A stretch of DNA of 55,546 nt. Origin: Promethearchaeati archaeon. Lineage in GTDB: Archaea; Asgardarchaeota; Heimdallarchaeia; Heimdallarchaeales; Heimdallarchaeaceae. The translations under genes and the position numbers were made by a program. Shown one piece after another: positions 8,997 through 17,387 of this stretch; within the stretch, counting starts at the first letter, position 1; every line of letters begins with the position of its first letter. Location: positions 1 to 55,546 of the forward strand of contig JABLTJ010000032.1 of the NCBI GenBank assembly GCA_013166775.1, written 5' to 3'. Below the pieces are notes generated by a model. That model was not told where the DNA came from and searched no databases. It saw nothing but the letters and a program-made list of their open reading frames with translations.

Positions 8997-9614
8997 TTAC
9001 AAATTCATTATTTCATATTCTGGATAAAGGTTTTCAAATTCATTTTTTACTTCTTTTGAAACTCTATTCAAAGGGCATGAAAAGTGAATACAACATGTGC
9101 ATAATTTTGTATAGAGATTAAAAATGAAAAAGAGATTTAGAATAAAGGTTGTGAGTATAATTAGAGAATACACAATAATTTTCCAATTATTAAATATAAC
9201 CAAATTATTAATCAAAAAACCTAAACCAATGAACTGAGCAGTTAAAGGAAGAACTAGAAAGAAACCAAGACCAACCAAATAACTGATTCTCTCAAAATTA
9301 TTCATTGGTCTGAAATTAAATTTCCATATTTTTGGTAGAGGATCTATAAACCTTTTTTCTTTGTAATAAGGACAGTGCGAACATTGTATCAGAGGTCTAA
9401 AAAGAACAAAGAAGATAGGAAGAAAAATACTGTAAGTAATAATAAATGAATTTTTACCCGTCCAGATTTTTAATAAAACCAAACCAATCGTAGAAATGAG
9501 CATGTAGGGAGAAAGGTAAGATAAATAGCTAAGCAGTAATTTTCTGTTCCAATTACAATTGAGTTTTTCAGAAAAATTTAGATTGATTCTTTCTTCTTCT
9601 CGAGGCATCATCAA
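8997..9614 (-). CDS. Cysteine-rich four-helix membrane protein (copy B)
   Basis: A paralogue of the gene at 6968, recognisable from the order of its landmarks: NCNW at the N-terminus, helix pair, CSHCPYY, PKIWKF, helix pair, then LCTCCIHFSCPLNRVSKE. It lacks the CIEC segment and the extra Cys after CPYY found in copy A. The helices lie at about residues 29-50, 55-76, 115-138 and 145-170. It follows the radical SAM gene by only 6 bases, a strong sign of one transcript. The family is not recognised; a redox or metal-binding membrane role is inferred. Confidence 0.7.
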   Translation of the reverse strand: MMMPREEERINLNFSEKLNCNWNRKLLLSYLSYLSPYMLISTIGLVLLKIWTGKNSFIITYSIFLPIFFVLFRPLIQCSHCPYYKEKRFIDPLPKIWKFNFRPMNNFERISYLVGLGFFLVLPLTAQFIGLGFLINNLVIFNNWKIIVYSLIILTTFILNLFFIFNLYTKLCTCCIHFSCPLNRVSKEVKNEFENLYPEYEIMNL

Positions 9615-9620
9615 TCCTCA

Positions 9621-10937
9621 TTATTTTCCTTGCATCGCTCTATAGAACTTTGGATAAGTTTTCGACTGATGCTTAAGACAAATCTCTTCAGATAAACTTC
9701 TTTCTAAAGGGAATACCTGACTTTTGTAGGTTTGCAGCTCTTTGTTAATCTTATTCGCAAAACACCCGCTTTTAGGTAAACCGATTATAGAATTCATCTC
9801 TTTCCATAATTCTTTGACTTCTTTATCCAACACGTTACCAAAAGAAAGTGGAACAAAATCACAAGGAAGCATATCTCCATTTGGAGTAATATATGAGTGC
9901 TGAGTCCCTGCACCGCATCCATATTTAGCATCGCTTTCTGTATGTGCGAATGTAATCATTTTAGGAAGTTTTAATTTCTTATTAATTTTGAATTGCAACT
10001 GGATAAGTTTTTGTCTGGTTTCTTTATCGAAGAATATTCCTTCTCTGCTATCAGTGTAAAATAGCTTTCCGCTTCTTATCGGTTCAAGGATTCTAATCTC
10101 ATGAACATCAAGCTCTTTTCCAAATCTGAACAACTCAAATAGAAAATCCTTCGTTACATCTTCTTTTCGGAGAACTGTTTGCATCATTGTATAAAGGCCA
10201 GCTTTTCGACAATTCTTGAGAGCATCTACAGAATTTTTAAATGCGTTTTTGTTTTTACGAAATTCATTGAAATACTCTTCATCAAATGAATCAAGGCTAA
10301 CTCCAACAGCAAATAATCCATTTTCTTTGAAGGATTTAGCTTTTTCATAAGTCAAACCCTTCCCATTTGTATAAAGAATAGTCACACTTCTTTCATCAAC
10401 AAACGAAATAATGTCTTCAAGGTCTTTTCTCAGTAATGGTTCTCCACCTGTGAAACCAATTACAGATGTTCCCATTTCTTGAAGATCTGATATTACAGAT
10501 TTCCACTCTTTTGTTGTGAGTTCCTTTTCACTTGTTCTTCCTTTTGCACTGCAGTGATCACAGTTGTAATTGCAATTATAAGTTAAAGCTAGGAAGAATG
10601 ATATTGGAGCATTACGTTGAGCTAACATCTGCTGAGTAAAGACATTCTCTTTTTTTGGTGTCGCTTTTGCTTGTTGAGAAAATGCGTCAGAAGGTAGTGG
10701 AGGGGAAAAGGAGGAAATAATATACTGTCCTTCATGTTTGACGATTTTTTCTCCGCTTAGCATAACAACTCTGGATTTTAAAGAGTTTTTTATGGAAAAA
10801 TTAGGGTCGTTTTTTACTAATTTATATCCCTCTCTAAAGTTCTTTCTAACTCCTTTGTTTAGAACCATACTAATGATTTTAAAGAAATTTCCTGAAACCA
10901 CGATGTCACCTTTGAGATGATTTTTGAAATATGGCAA
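9621..10937 (-). CDS. Radical SAM/SPASM-type protein
   Basis: The cluster motif CNYNCDHC is at residues 122-129 and the SAM motif GFTGGEP at 161-167; ILYTNGKGL and GVSLDSF complete the barrel. The C-terminal part has CGAGTQHSYITPNGDMLPCDF and later Cys residues, the layout of a SPASM-type auxiliary Fe-S domain. An N-terminal extension of about 110 residues includes SSFSPPLPSDAF, seen in some PqqE/heme-type radical SAM proteins. The first codons overlap the upstream methyltransferase gene by 32 bases, suggesting translational coupling. No precursor peptide is visible nearby, so a small molecule or lipid substrate is as likely as a peptide. Confidence 0.85.
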   Translation of the reverse strand: MPYFKNHLKGDIVVSGNFFKIISMVLNKGVRKNFREGYKLVKNDPNFSIKNSLKSRVVMLSGEKIVKHEGQYIISSFSPPLPSDAFSQQAKATPKKENVFTQQMLAQRNAPISFFLALTYNCNYNCDHCSAKGRTSEKELTTKEWKSVISDLQEMGTSVIGFTGGEPLLRKDLEDIISFVDERSVTILYTNGKGLTYEKAKSFKENGLFAVGVSLDSFDEEYFNEFRKNKNAFKNSVDALKNCRKAGLYTMMQTVLRKEDVTKDFLFELFRFGKELDVHEIRILEPIRSGKLFYTDSREGIFFDKETRQKLIQLQFKINKKLKLPKMITFAHTESDAKYGCGAGTQHSYITPNGDMLPCDFVPLSFGNVLDKEVKELWKEMNSIIGLPKSGCFANKINKELQTYKSQVFPLERSLSEEICLKHQSKTYPKFYRAMQGK

Positions 10938-11796
10938 GTATGAATTTGTGATTTATTCTGTATTGGTTTTTATAAGCAAGAGTATCTTTTATTTTTTCAA
11001 TAATCTTATTATCAACAACCTTACTCTCTGTGAAAATTTTACCGGTTCCTGCTATAGCTCCTGTTTGCTTTAACCAATCATAAAGCTCGATTGGAGTTTT
11101 AAATATCATCAATTCATTTACAGTCTTTAAGCTGATTGTATCGAAACTATATCTAGAAAACCACGTTTTTAAACTCTTCTCACTTTTAGGAAGATTAAAT
11201 CCAATTTCCATTATTCTATTTATCATTGAAGGATCATCTTTCATTAAATCAAGATATATTTCAGATATGCCTTCTAGTGTTCCTCTACAATTTGAAATTA
11301 AATGAACGGTTCCATTTTCTTTTAAAATACGATTAAATTGCTTAACAACCTTTCTTCGATTAAAATAAGGAATACCAAAACCAAAGTAGATTGCATTATA
11401 TTTTTCAGATTCTTCCATTTCTAGAAAACTCATTCCATCTTGTAGAACAAAGGTGCATCGTGGATCATCTATCTCTAATTGTGCAATTTCAAGCATTTTC
11501 TCAGAGATATCAACTGCGGTTACACTGAGATGAGGATTCCCAATACTACCTAACAAGCTATTTGAAATGTAGCCTGTTCCACAAGCAAAATCCAAGATAT
11601 CTGTGTTCGTCTCTTTTTCCAGAAGATCTATTCTTAGAATCTCATCAGTGTGTTTTTTCATTCTTTCTATCCATCTTGAATAAGTTCTGGAAACTTTGTC
11701 GTATTCTTCTTTATACTCATTTTTTCTAATAACCTTCCCTAATAAGAAAAGATAGATGAATTTGGTGTAGAGTCGGATTGCCTTCAGTAATTTCAT
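10906..11796 (-). CDS. Class I SAM-dependent methyltransferase, first gene of the cluster
   Basis: Motif I is ILDFACGTGYIS near residue 68, followed by TAVDISEKMLEIAQ (motif II) and AIYFGFGIPYFNRRKVV (post-II). The protein has 296 residues. Its extra C-terminal part of about 110 residues with no recognised motif probably makes the substrate pocket. The N-terminus starts with a hydrophobic stretch (YTKFIYLFLLGKVI) that may lie against the membrane. It is the most upstream gene of the leftward cluster ending at 6968. Confidence 0.85.
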   Translation of the reverse strand: MKLLKAIRLYTKFIYLFLLGKVIRKNEYKEEYDKVSRTYSRWIERMKKHTDEILRIDLLEKETNTDILDFACGTGYISNSLLGSIGNPHLSVTAVDISEKMLEIAQLEIDDPRCTFVLQDGMSFLEMEESEKYNAIYFGFGIPYFNRRKVVKQFNRILKENGTVHLISNCRGTLEGISEIYLDLMKDDPSMINRIMEIGFNLPKSEKSLKTWFSRYSFDTISLKTVNELMIFKTPIELYDWLKQTGAIAGTGKIFTESKVVDNKIIEKIKDTLAYKNQYRINHKFILAIFQKSSQR

Positions 11797-11825
11797 TCAA
11801 TTCTCATCTTTTATCTTTGATTTAT

Positions 11826-12019
11826 CTACTGTATAAAGTAAACTATCAAAACTATAAGAATAATTCCACCAACTATTGGTACCACAGCAAAAATAAGAAT
11901 AGTATGAAGAAAAAGATCCAGAACCCAAATCCAAGAGCTTTCAAAAATAGAAATTTTGAGAACTAAGAGTATCCTGAGAATTATTATTTCTTTTTCAGAA
12001 CTTTAATCTTGTTAATCAT
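11826..12019 (-). pseudogene. Possible frameshifted small membrane protein
   Basis: This 303-base gap holds no intact gene. On the minus strand ATG 12019 opens MINKIKVLKKK and stops. One frame over, an open stretch with no start codon encodes a clear hydrophobic helix (AVVPIVGGIILIVLIVYFIQ) ending at the stop at 11826. A single indel would join the two into a protein of about 60 residues. It may be a broken small membrane gene or a chance hydrophobic frame; confidence is low. Confidence 0.25.
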
Positions 12020-12099
12020 TGCAAGAGTATTTTCTATTTCAAACTAATACTGTGAAGTAAAAATTTTGTAAAAGATTTGTAAAAAAAAGGAAAAAAAGA

Positions 12100-12876
12100 T
12101 TAAGTAAAACCTTCTCTCATTCTTCTAGGTGCAGGTTGAGCTGGTTGCTGTAGAGATTGCTGCTTTTCAGCTATCATAGACAATTGTTCTTTGATTTTCA
12201 CTGCTTCATCAAGAAGTTTCTGGGTTTCAATCGTCATCCCATAAAACTCGTTCATTACGTTAATCAAATGGACTGCAGCTTCAGGATCTGGTATTTCAGA
12301 TGTAGCGGGAGTCATTAAAACTACGCCTACAATATCTCTTAGGAGAGCTTCACTCATGAAAGCTCCTGATAAACCAAGTACTACTCCATGATCGTAAAGT
12401 TCGGCTCCGAATTGTTTGAGTTGATCTGCTACTTCCTTTTCAGCTGCTGTAATTACTACAGGAGATTCAGGTCTTAGTTTTACTGGAATACCGTCTAGAC
12501 AAACTATACTTTTAGCTTCAAGATGTTTCTCTATCCAGTTAAGAAGTCCTTCTGCAACAACTAAATATGCATCTTGAGGGACTGGATATTCAAAAGTAAC
12601 AAGTAATATTGTTCCTGCTTTATTTGAATACAGAAGGTAAGGATGTTTAAGCACATTTTCCATGAAGATTGTCACTGGACTTAGTGAATCTGATTTAAAG
12701 AAACCAATCTCATATAATCCTAAAGATTCAATCATCTGTCTTGCAATTATTGGTCCAATAATTCCTGGACTTGGAAACGTCACATAAACTACAGGATTGT
12801 CAAATTCTTGCTCTTTAGTCTGAACTATAAGAAAATTACCTTTGTGAATGCAAATATCTTCTTCGAATTCTTTCAT
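12100..12876 (-). CDS. PAC2 family protein (proteasome-assembly-chaperone-like)
   Basis: The stretch VVYVTFPSPGIIGPIIARQM near residues 28-47, the central LLVTFEYPVPQDAYLVVAEGLLNWI and GLSGAFMSEALLRD match the PAC2/COG2047 fold found in archaeal homologues of proteasome assembly chaperones. The last 30 residues are a Gln/Pro-rich tail (LQQPAQPAPRRMREGF), which resembles a flexible or partner-binding end. In archaea some relatives assist 20S proteasome assembly, but many have unknown roles; no proteasome gene lies in this window. Confidence 0.8.
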   Translation of the reverse strand: MKEFEEDICIHKGNFLIVQTKEQEFDNPVVYVTFPSPGIIGPIIARQMIESLGLYEIGFFKSDSLSPVTIFMENVLKHPYLLYSNKAGTILLVTFEYPVPQDAYLVVAEGLLNWIEKHLEAKSIVCLDGIPVKLRPESPVVITAAEKEVADQLKQFGAELYDHGVVLGLSGAFMSEALLRDIVGVVLMTPATSEIPDPEAAVHLINVMNEFYGMTIETQKLLDEAVKIKEQLSMIAEKQQSLQQPAQPAPRRMREGFT

Positions 12877-12944
12877 TTTATCACTGATATTATATTAACA
12901 AACTATTCAAAAAAGTTTTCTCTCAGTCAAAATAATTTTTCTGT

Positions 12945-13883
12945 TCAATCCACTTTTTCTGTAATATGCTCTAGTTCTTTAGTTCTTCTCATTTCAACAA
13001 GGAAAATTCCTGCTAAAATGAACAGAGCTCCAATTGCAAATATCCAAGTAATCGTTTCTCCTAAGAATATTATAGAAATTATTACTGAAGTGATTGGTAC
13101 TAAGGTTTGAATGATACCTGTTTCTGTAGCTGAGAGGTACTGAAGCAAAGATAACCAAAAACTGTATGCTAATGATGTGGATAAAATAGCTAAAAGAATT
13201 ACTAAAAAAACACCTAAAACACTTATAGACATCTCTCGGGGTGGCATAAGAAAAGCAAAAAAAACTAATATGACAGAACCTAATGATAAACTTACAAAAG
13301 TAACTAGGAGGGGATTCTCTGTGCTGAAAAATTTCTTTAGAAAAACAGTGTAGAGAGCCCATAGAATCCCAGATCCAAAAGCAAGAAGATTTCCTATTAA
13401 TGCTCCCATAGGAAATTCACTTAGATTAAACAAGTATTCATTAAAAATCACTAAGAATAATCCAATTAAGGAAAGAGTTATTGCTAAAGCATATATTTTT
13501 CTGATTCTCTCTTTCAAAATAAAGAAAGCAAAAATAGGTATCAAGACTACGTTTGCATTTAACAGAAAGGAAGCTGTAGAAGCTGTTGTATCTCTTACTG
13601 CTAGAAAGAGAAATACTGGCATAAAAGCTGAAAAAATAGCCACAAAAATGTATTTTAACAAATTATTTTGTAGAGAATTCCAAATATCTTTGTTCTTTAC
13701 CTTCGATTGAAAAATCAAGATAAAATAAAGAACTACCGCTGCTATAAGATATCTAAAAAATGCTAGCTGAAAAGGAGATAATTCTTGCTTTTGATCTATT
13801 AAATAATCACCGATTACAGGGGTTAAAGCCCATCCCATAACAACAGTAGCTACTTTCAACCAATGAGCTAGCTTCTTTTTCAC
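12945..13883 (-). CDS. EamA/DMT family transporter
   Basis: Ten hydrophobic helices in two five-helix halves are visible, with the family signatures FFRYLIAAVVLYF in the first repeat and ETGIIQTLVPITSVIISIIFLGE in the second. The frame is open further upstream, but that extension would run into the divergent DegV gene. GTG 13883, just before KKKLAHWLK, gives the normal 312-residue length. It probably moves metabolites across the cell membrane; the substrate cannot be read. The two genes diverge from a 79-base gap. Confidence 0.85.
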   Translation of the reverse strand: MKKKLAHWLKVATVVMGWALTPVIGDYLIDQKQELSPFQLAFFRYLIAAVVLYFILIFQSKVKNKDIWNSLQNNLLKYIFVAIFSAFMPVFLFLAVRDTTASTASFLLNANVVLIPIFAFFILKERIRKIYALAITLSLIGLFLVIFNEYLFNLSEFPMGALIGNLLAFGSGILWALYTVFLKKFFSTENPLLVTFVSLSLGSVILVFFAFLMPPREMSISVLGVFLVILLAILSTSLAYSFWLSLLQYLSATETGIIQTLVPITSVIISIIFLGETITWIFAIGALFILAGIFLVEMRRTKELEHITEKVD

Positions 13884-13932
13884 AACAAAACATCGTTTGA
13901 GAATATCTAAATGTTTCGTAAAAAAAACAAAA

Positions 13933-13941
13933 ACTTTTATT
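13933..13941 (+). promoter_or_regulatory. TATA-like element for the DegV gene
   Basis: ACTTTTATT is centred about 26 bases before GTG 13963, the spacing expected for a leaderless archaeal transcript. This supports 13963 rather than the upstream ATG at 13897 as the DegV start. Confidence 0.4.
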
Positions 13942-13962
13942 TCAGTGTATTTAGCTATTACT

Positions 13963-14835
13963 GTGCGAATCAAGATCATTACCGATTCAACCTCTGATTT
14001 AACTCCTGAGCTTGCTGCAAAATATGGTATTGACATAATCCCAGCTAATATTGTTCTAGATGATGTGGAAATACTAGACGATGGAACACTTAAAGCTTCA
14101 GAATTTTATGAAAAAATAGATCTATCAAGTAGATCCTATACAAGTGTTCCCTCTCCACAGATTATCTGGGAGGTTATTGAAAAGAACAAAGATTATGATC
14201 ATCTTCTAATTATCAATGTTAGCCAAAAGCTCTCTGGTTTTTTTAGTGCAAGCTCTACAACTGCAAAGCAATACAGAAAGGATAACAGTAAAGCTCCTGA
14301 GATCACTGTTTATGATTCGAAAGGAGTATCAGCAGTCTTAGGAACGATTGTAATAAAAGCTGCACAACTAGCGAAACAAGGGCTAACCGTCAAGAAAATA
14401 ATCAAAACTCTAGACAAATTTAGAGATGAAGACGTTCGAGTTTGGATGACTGTTTCAGATTTGAAAAAAATGTATGAAGGTGGAAGAATTAGCAGATTGA
14501 GATATTTGCTAGCAGATATTATGCATGCTTATCCTATTTTCTCTTTAGTTGATGGAGAGCTAGATTTAGTGAGTAAAGATTTTGGTTTCGAGAGAACTTC
14601 AAAGAGAATAGTTACTCATGTTCAAGAATTTTATAAAAAGAATGATAAAGTGTTTTTGTGGTCAGCTAAAACTGTACCCAGTGATAATCATCAGCTCTTT
14701 GCGAGTTTAGTAGAAGCTATATCTACACCTAAAATCGTAGGTATTGAAGAATTCTTTGTTGGCTCTATAATAACTTGTCACACTGGTTCAAGAGTTTACG
14801 GTGTAATAGCAGCAAGAAATTTTAAACTCGATTAA
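13963..14835 (+). CDS. DegV family fatty-acid-binding protein
   Basis: The start IKIITDSTSDLTPELAAKYGI, then PAPQ-like TSVPSPQIIWEVI, SQKLSGFFSASSTTAKQY and DLKKMYEGGRIS are diagnostic of DegV/EDD proteins, which bind a fatty acyl chain between two domains. In bacteria some serve as FakB partners of a fatty-acid kinase; no FakA homologue is seen here. GTG 13963 gives the usual family length of about 290 residues, whereas ATG 13897 would add 22 residues unlike the family. Acyl binding is relevant to the acyl-chain enzymes at 32.7-39.6 kb, though linkage is inference. Confidence 0.85.
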   Translation: MRIKIITDSTSDLTPELAAKYGIDIIPANIVLDDVEILDDGTLKASEFYEKIDLSSRSYTSVPSPQIIWEVIEKNKDYDHLLIINVSQKLSGFFSASSTTAKQYRKDNSKAPEITVYDSKGVSAVLGTIVIKAAQLAKQGLTVKKIIKTLDKFRDEDVRVWMTVSDLKKMYEGGRISRLRYLLADIMHAYPIFSLVDGELDLVSKDFGFERTSKRIVTHVQEFYKKNDKVFLWSAKTVPSDNHQLFASLVEAISTPKIVGIEEFFVGSIITCHTGSRVYGVIAARNFKLD

Positions 14836-14843
14836 TCATCCTC

Positions 14844-14963
14844 TTAAAAGTTATCATTTCTGTATCGTACTAATTCTGGTTCTATCATATCTAGAGGACT
14901 ATATATTTGTCTCCCATATTCATGTCTTATATCAATTTGCAATACTAGTTTAATTTGTCTCAT
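14844..14963 (-). CDS. Small 39-residue ORF coupled to the upstream ectoprotein gene
   Basis: ATG at 14963-14961 overlaps the stop codon of the preceding gene by one base in the arrangement TAATG, typical of translational coupling. The 39 residues (MRQIKLVLQIDIRHEYGRQ onward, ending VRYRNDNF) are hydrophilic and of mixed composition, and look coding. No family is recognised. If real, it is co-translated with the membrane-anchored protein at 14963. It is not proven to be expressed. Confidence 0.4.
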   Translation of the reverse strand: MRQIKLVLQIDIRHEYGRQIYSPLDMIEPELVRYRNDNF

Positions 14964-15832
14964 TATACTTTTGTATTGTCATTTTGATCAATGTTATTCG
15001 TAATCTTCTGTACTCTTTTTCGTACGCTAAGCAATATTATAATTATTACAGGTGCGAAAAAAGCAACAATAATAGCAATCTCAGAACTAGTGAATTCTCT
15101 ACCTTGATGGGTAAAGGTAATAAAAATATCATGAGGTTTGTTATCTTGGGAAAAGATTACTAGCCAATCCTCATTTTTGTCGATTGTAATTTCTGCTGAT
15201 CTAAATGTTGTACAACTGAAATAGAAAGTACTCTTATACCATTGAGTGTTTGTTAAGGGATTCTGGTTGGTTATATAAAGACCCACAAATCCCTTGTCAT
15301 CTAAAACCGATACCTCAGCAAGAAATCTTCCAGATTTCACATCACTCAAAGAGATGATTTTCATATCTTCAGGACTAAGAGTTGACACCCAACACCAATT
15401 TTTTGATGATTCAAAATAGTATCCATCTCCTTCTCTTTTTTCGAGTTGAATTGTGTTGAGACGAACATCAATGTATAGATTCTCAAAAAATGGATTAGAG
15501 ATTTTTAAAGTGTAGGTATTATTAAAAGTGAAAATTAGATTAAAGTGTGATGAAATATTATATCTTGATAGGATTGTATATTGACTTTGATTTAGAATCT
15601 CTACATGGTATTTTTTTGAAGAATTACAAAAGATATAGAGTCTTTGAAGAGACAGAGAATTAACTTCTATAACATATTTTATCTCGCTTTCTGGCGGAAC
15701 AACATCACTATATTGAGTTGTTGCTTCAGTATTAAGGTTGTGAAAAAGGGGTAATGCTAAAATAAAAAAAACAGAAATAAAGAAAAAATATGTGCTCTTT
15801 CTCACAATTTTAACGTAATTCTCTTTTTGCAT
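14963..15832 (-). CDS. Secreted, C-terminally membrane-anchored protein of unknown function
   Basis: Residues 12-35 form a signal peptide or anchor (YFFFISVFFILALPLFH). A beta-rich ectodomain of about 210 residues follows, with several Asn-x-Ser/Thr sites (NQS, NIS, NNT). A transmembrane helix (IAIIVAFFAPVIIIILLSV) and a basic tail (RKRVQK) end the protein. The topology is outside-facing with a short cytoplasmic end. No enzyme motif is visible. The same anchor plan recurs at 23240, 34852, 51288 and 54040. Confidence 0.65.
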   Translation of the reverse strand: MQKENYVKIVRKSTYFFFISVFFILALPLFHNLNTEATTQYSDVVPPESEIKYVIEVNSLSLQRLYIFCNSSKKYHVEILNQSQYTILSRYNISSHFNLIFTFNNTYTLKISNPFFENLYIDVRLNTIQLEKREGDGYYFESSKNWCWVSTLSPEDMKIISLSDVKSGRFLAEVSVLDDKGFVGLYITNQNPLTNTQWYKSTFYFSCTTFRSAEITIDKNEDWLVIFSQDNKPHDIFITFTHQGREFTSSEIAIIVAFFAPVIIIILLSVRKRVQKITNNIDQNDNTKV

Positions 15833-15871
15833 TTAACTTTTACTACTGAGAATTTTCTCAAGTAAAAGCGT

Positions 15872-17365
15872 TTATTCTTGACTAAAGAACTGTGTAATCT
15901 TTTCCTTTAATGTCTTAATAGAACTATGTCTTTCAAAGTTGAAAAAACTCGAAAATTTAGTCCCCCTTGGATCAAGCAAGACATGAACTGCTCGATCTCC
16001 TTTATTACGAATCGCTCTCCCAAAACTCTGAGCCAAACGTTGAATCATTGGTATTATTATTGAAAATTCCCTTGCTAATTTTTCTCCAAATTGAACTGCT
16101 AAATCATCAAAAATTAATCGACTTTCTTCTGAGGGAGGTGGGTATGGAAGACTTGTAACAATTATTCCTTTGATTAAACTTCGACCATTGTGAGTAAATT
16201 CCACTCCTTCTGCTATTTTTCCACCTGTAACACATAAGATCAATTTTTTTGATTCAGAACTAGCTACAATGGTTTGAAGTGTAGTAATATCTAGTTCTGG
16301 TGATTCAATAATATCTGGTTTAAGGATCCCTGTCTCTTCTAATTCCTTGATGTACTTATAGCTAGGAGCAAAGACTAAGGTGTGACCCTTTATGGATTCA
16401 GCAATATTCTGTATAGTGCTGCTTACCATGATATAGTATTCAGGTGTTCGATTTTCATATTTAGCATTTAATCTCTGATTCCAAACAACAAAATATCTTC
16501 CCTCAATTTCCTCTTTAGGGGGGAAAACTCGCAAAATTCTTGAATTAGGTAAATTGAAAATCTGTTGGAAAGAGCGAAGTGGTTCAAAGCTCCCTGAAAT
16601 TAAAACCAATCTTTTTGTTTCACTTAACTTATGCAAAATTTCTGAAGGTCTGATGTTAATTATGGAGACTTTCTGAGAATCAGCTAGCAGAGTCTTTTCA
16701 AGACTGGTCATCAAAAAATGATAAACAAGATAAGCATACAATGAAGGGGGATTGTTAAACATAAGTTGAGATTGTAATAAACTGAAAAGCTCTTCTTCGA
16801 GATTCTTCAAGCTGCTTTCATCAAAGTAAGACTCAACAATCTGCTGGTCATTGGTTAACTCAAGTAGTTCCTGGAAAATTTCGTGAGGAAATTCTTCAAT
16901 TGCTTTTTCAATATGTGATAGACTAATGTCCTGGTTTACCGGCTTGTACAAGTTATGAGCTTCATCAATAGCAATGAATATTTGATCTAGTGGAATCCCT
17001 ATACTGTAAAATAAACGAGTAAATAATGCTTGATTTTCAAGAAATGGATAAGAAGTAACAATAATATCAGCTTTTTGCATTAAATAGTAACTGAAAAAAT
17101 ACGGACAATATTTTTCTTGATTTAAACTAGCTAAAATATCTTCTTTGGAGATTACACTTGAATAGGAATGATAAAGATTCTTAACAGCTTCTACAATATC
17201 ATCTCTAGTTACCCTCTGTGTTTTTGCTTTTAAAGGGCATCTTGTCAGATTACAAATATGAGTGTACAACTCTCCAGGGTAATCTTTCTTGGCTTTCAGA
17301 CATAATTCATTCTTACCAAGAAAGGGTATGAAGATTGGAAAATTCTCAAAATGATTTTCTAGCAT
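15872..17365 (-). CDS. XPD/DinG-like Fe-S helicase, C-terminal part of a frameshifted gene
   Basis: This 497-residue frame holds everything after motif Ia of an XPD-type helicase. Four Cys (22, 38, 43, 87) are spaced as in the XPD [4Fe-4S] domain. AIDEAHNL is the DEAH motif II, SGSFEPLRS is motif III-like, and QSFGRAIRNKGD is motif VI. Walker A lies in the separate frame at 17388-17699. Deleting one copy of a 10-base tandem repeat (17390-17409) joins the two into one continuous protein of about 610 residues. As written, the ATGs at its start have no Walker A upstream and the product could not hydrolyse ATP alone. Confidence 0.85.
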   Translation of the reverse strand: MLENHFENFPIFIPFLGKNELCLKAKKDYPGELYTHICNLTRCPLKAKTQRVTRDDIVEAVKNLYHSYSSVISKEDILASLNQEKYCPYFFSYYLMQKADIIVTSYPFLENQALFTRLFYSIGIPLDQIFIAIDEAHNLYKPVNQDISLSHIEKAIEEFPHEIFQELLELTNDQQIVESYFDESSLKNLEEELFSLLQSQLMFNNPPSLYAYLVYHFLMTSLEKTLLADSQKVSIINIRPSEILHKLSETKRLVLISGSFEPLRSFQQIFNLPNSRILRVFPPKEEIEGRYFVVWNQRLNAKYENRTPEYYIMVSSTIQNIAESIKGHTLVFAPSYKYIKELEETGILKPDIIESPELDITTLQTIVASSESKKLILCVTGGKIAEGVEFTHNGRSLIKGIIVTSLPYPPPSEESRLIFDDLAVQFGEKLAREFSIIIPMIQRLAQSFGRAIRNKGDRAVHVLLDPRGTKFSSFFNFERHSSIKTLKEKITQFFSQE

Positions 17366-17387
17366 ACTCCAGTGTCTTAGAATCTTG

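Noticed and set aside
13897..13962. Upstream extension of the DegV gene from ATG 13897
   Set aside because: The added residues do not match DegV proteins and the TATA-like element lies inside them; GTG 13963 fits length, family start and promoter.
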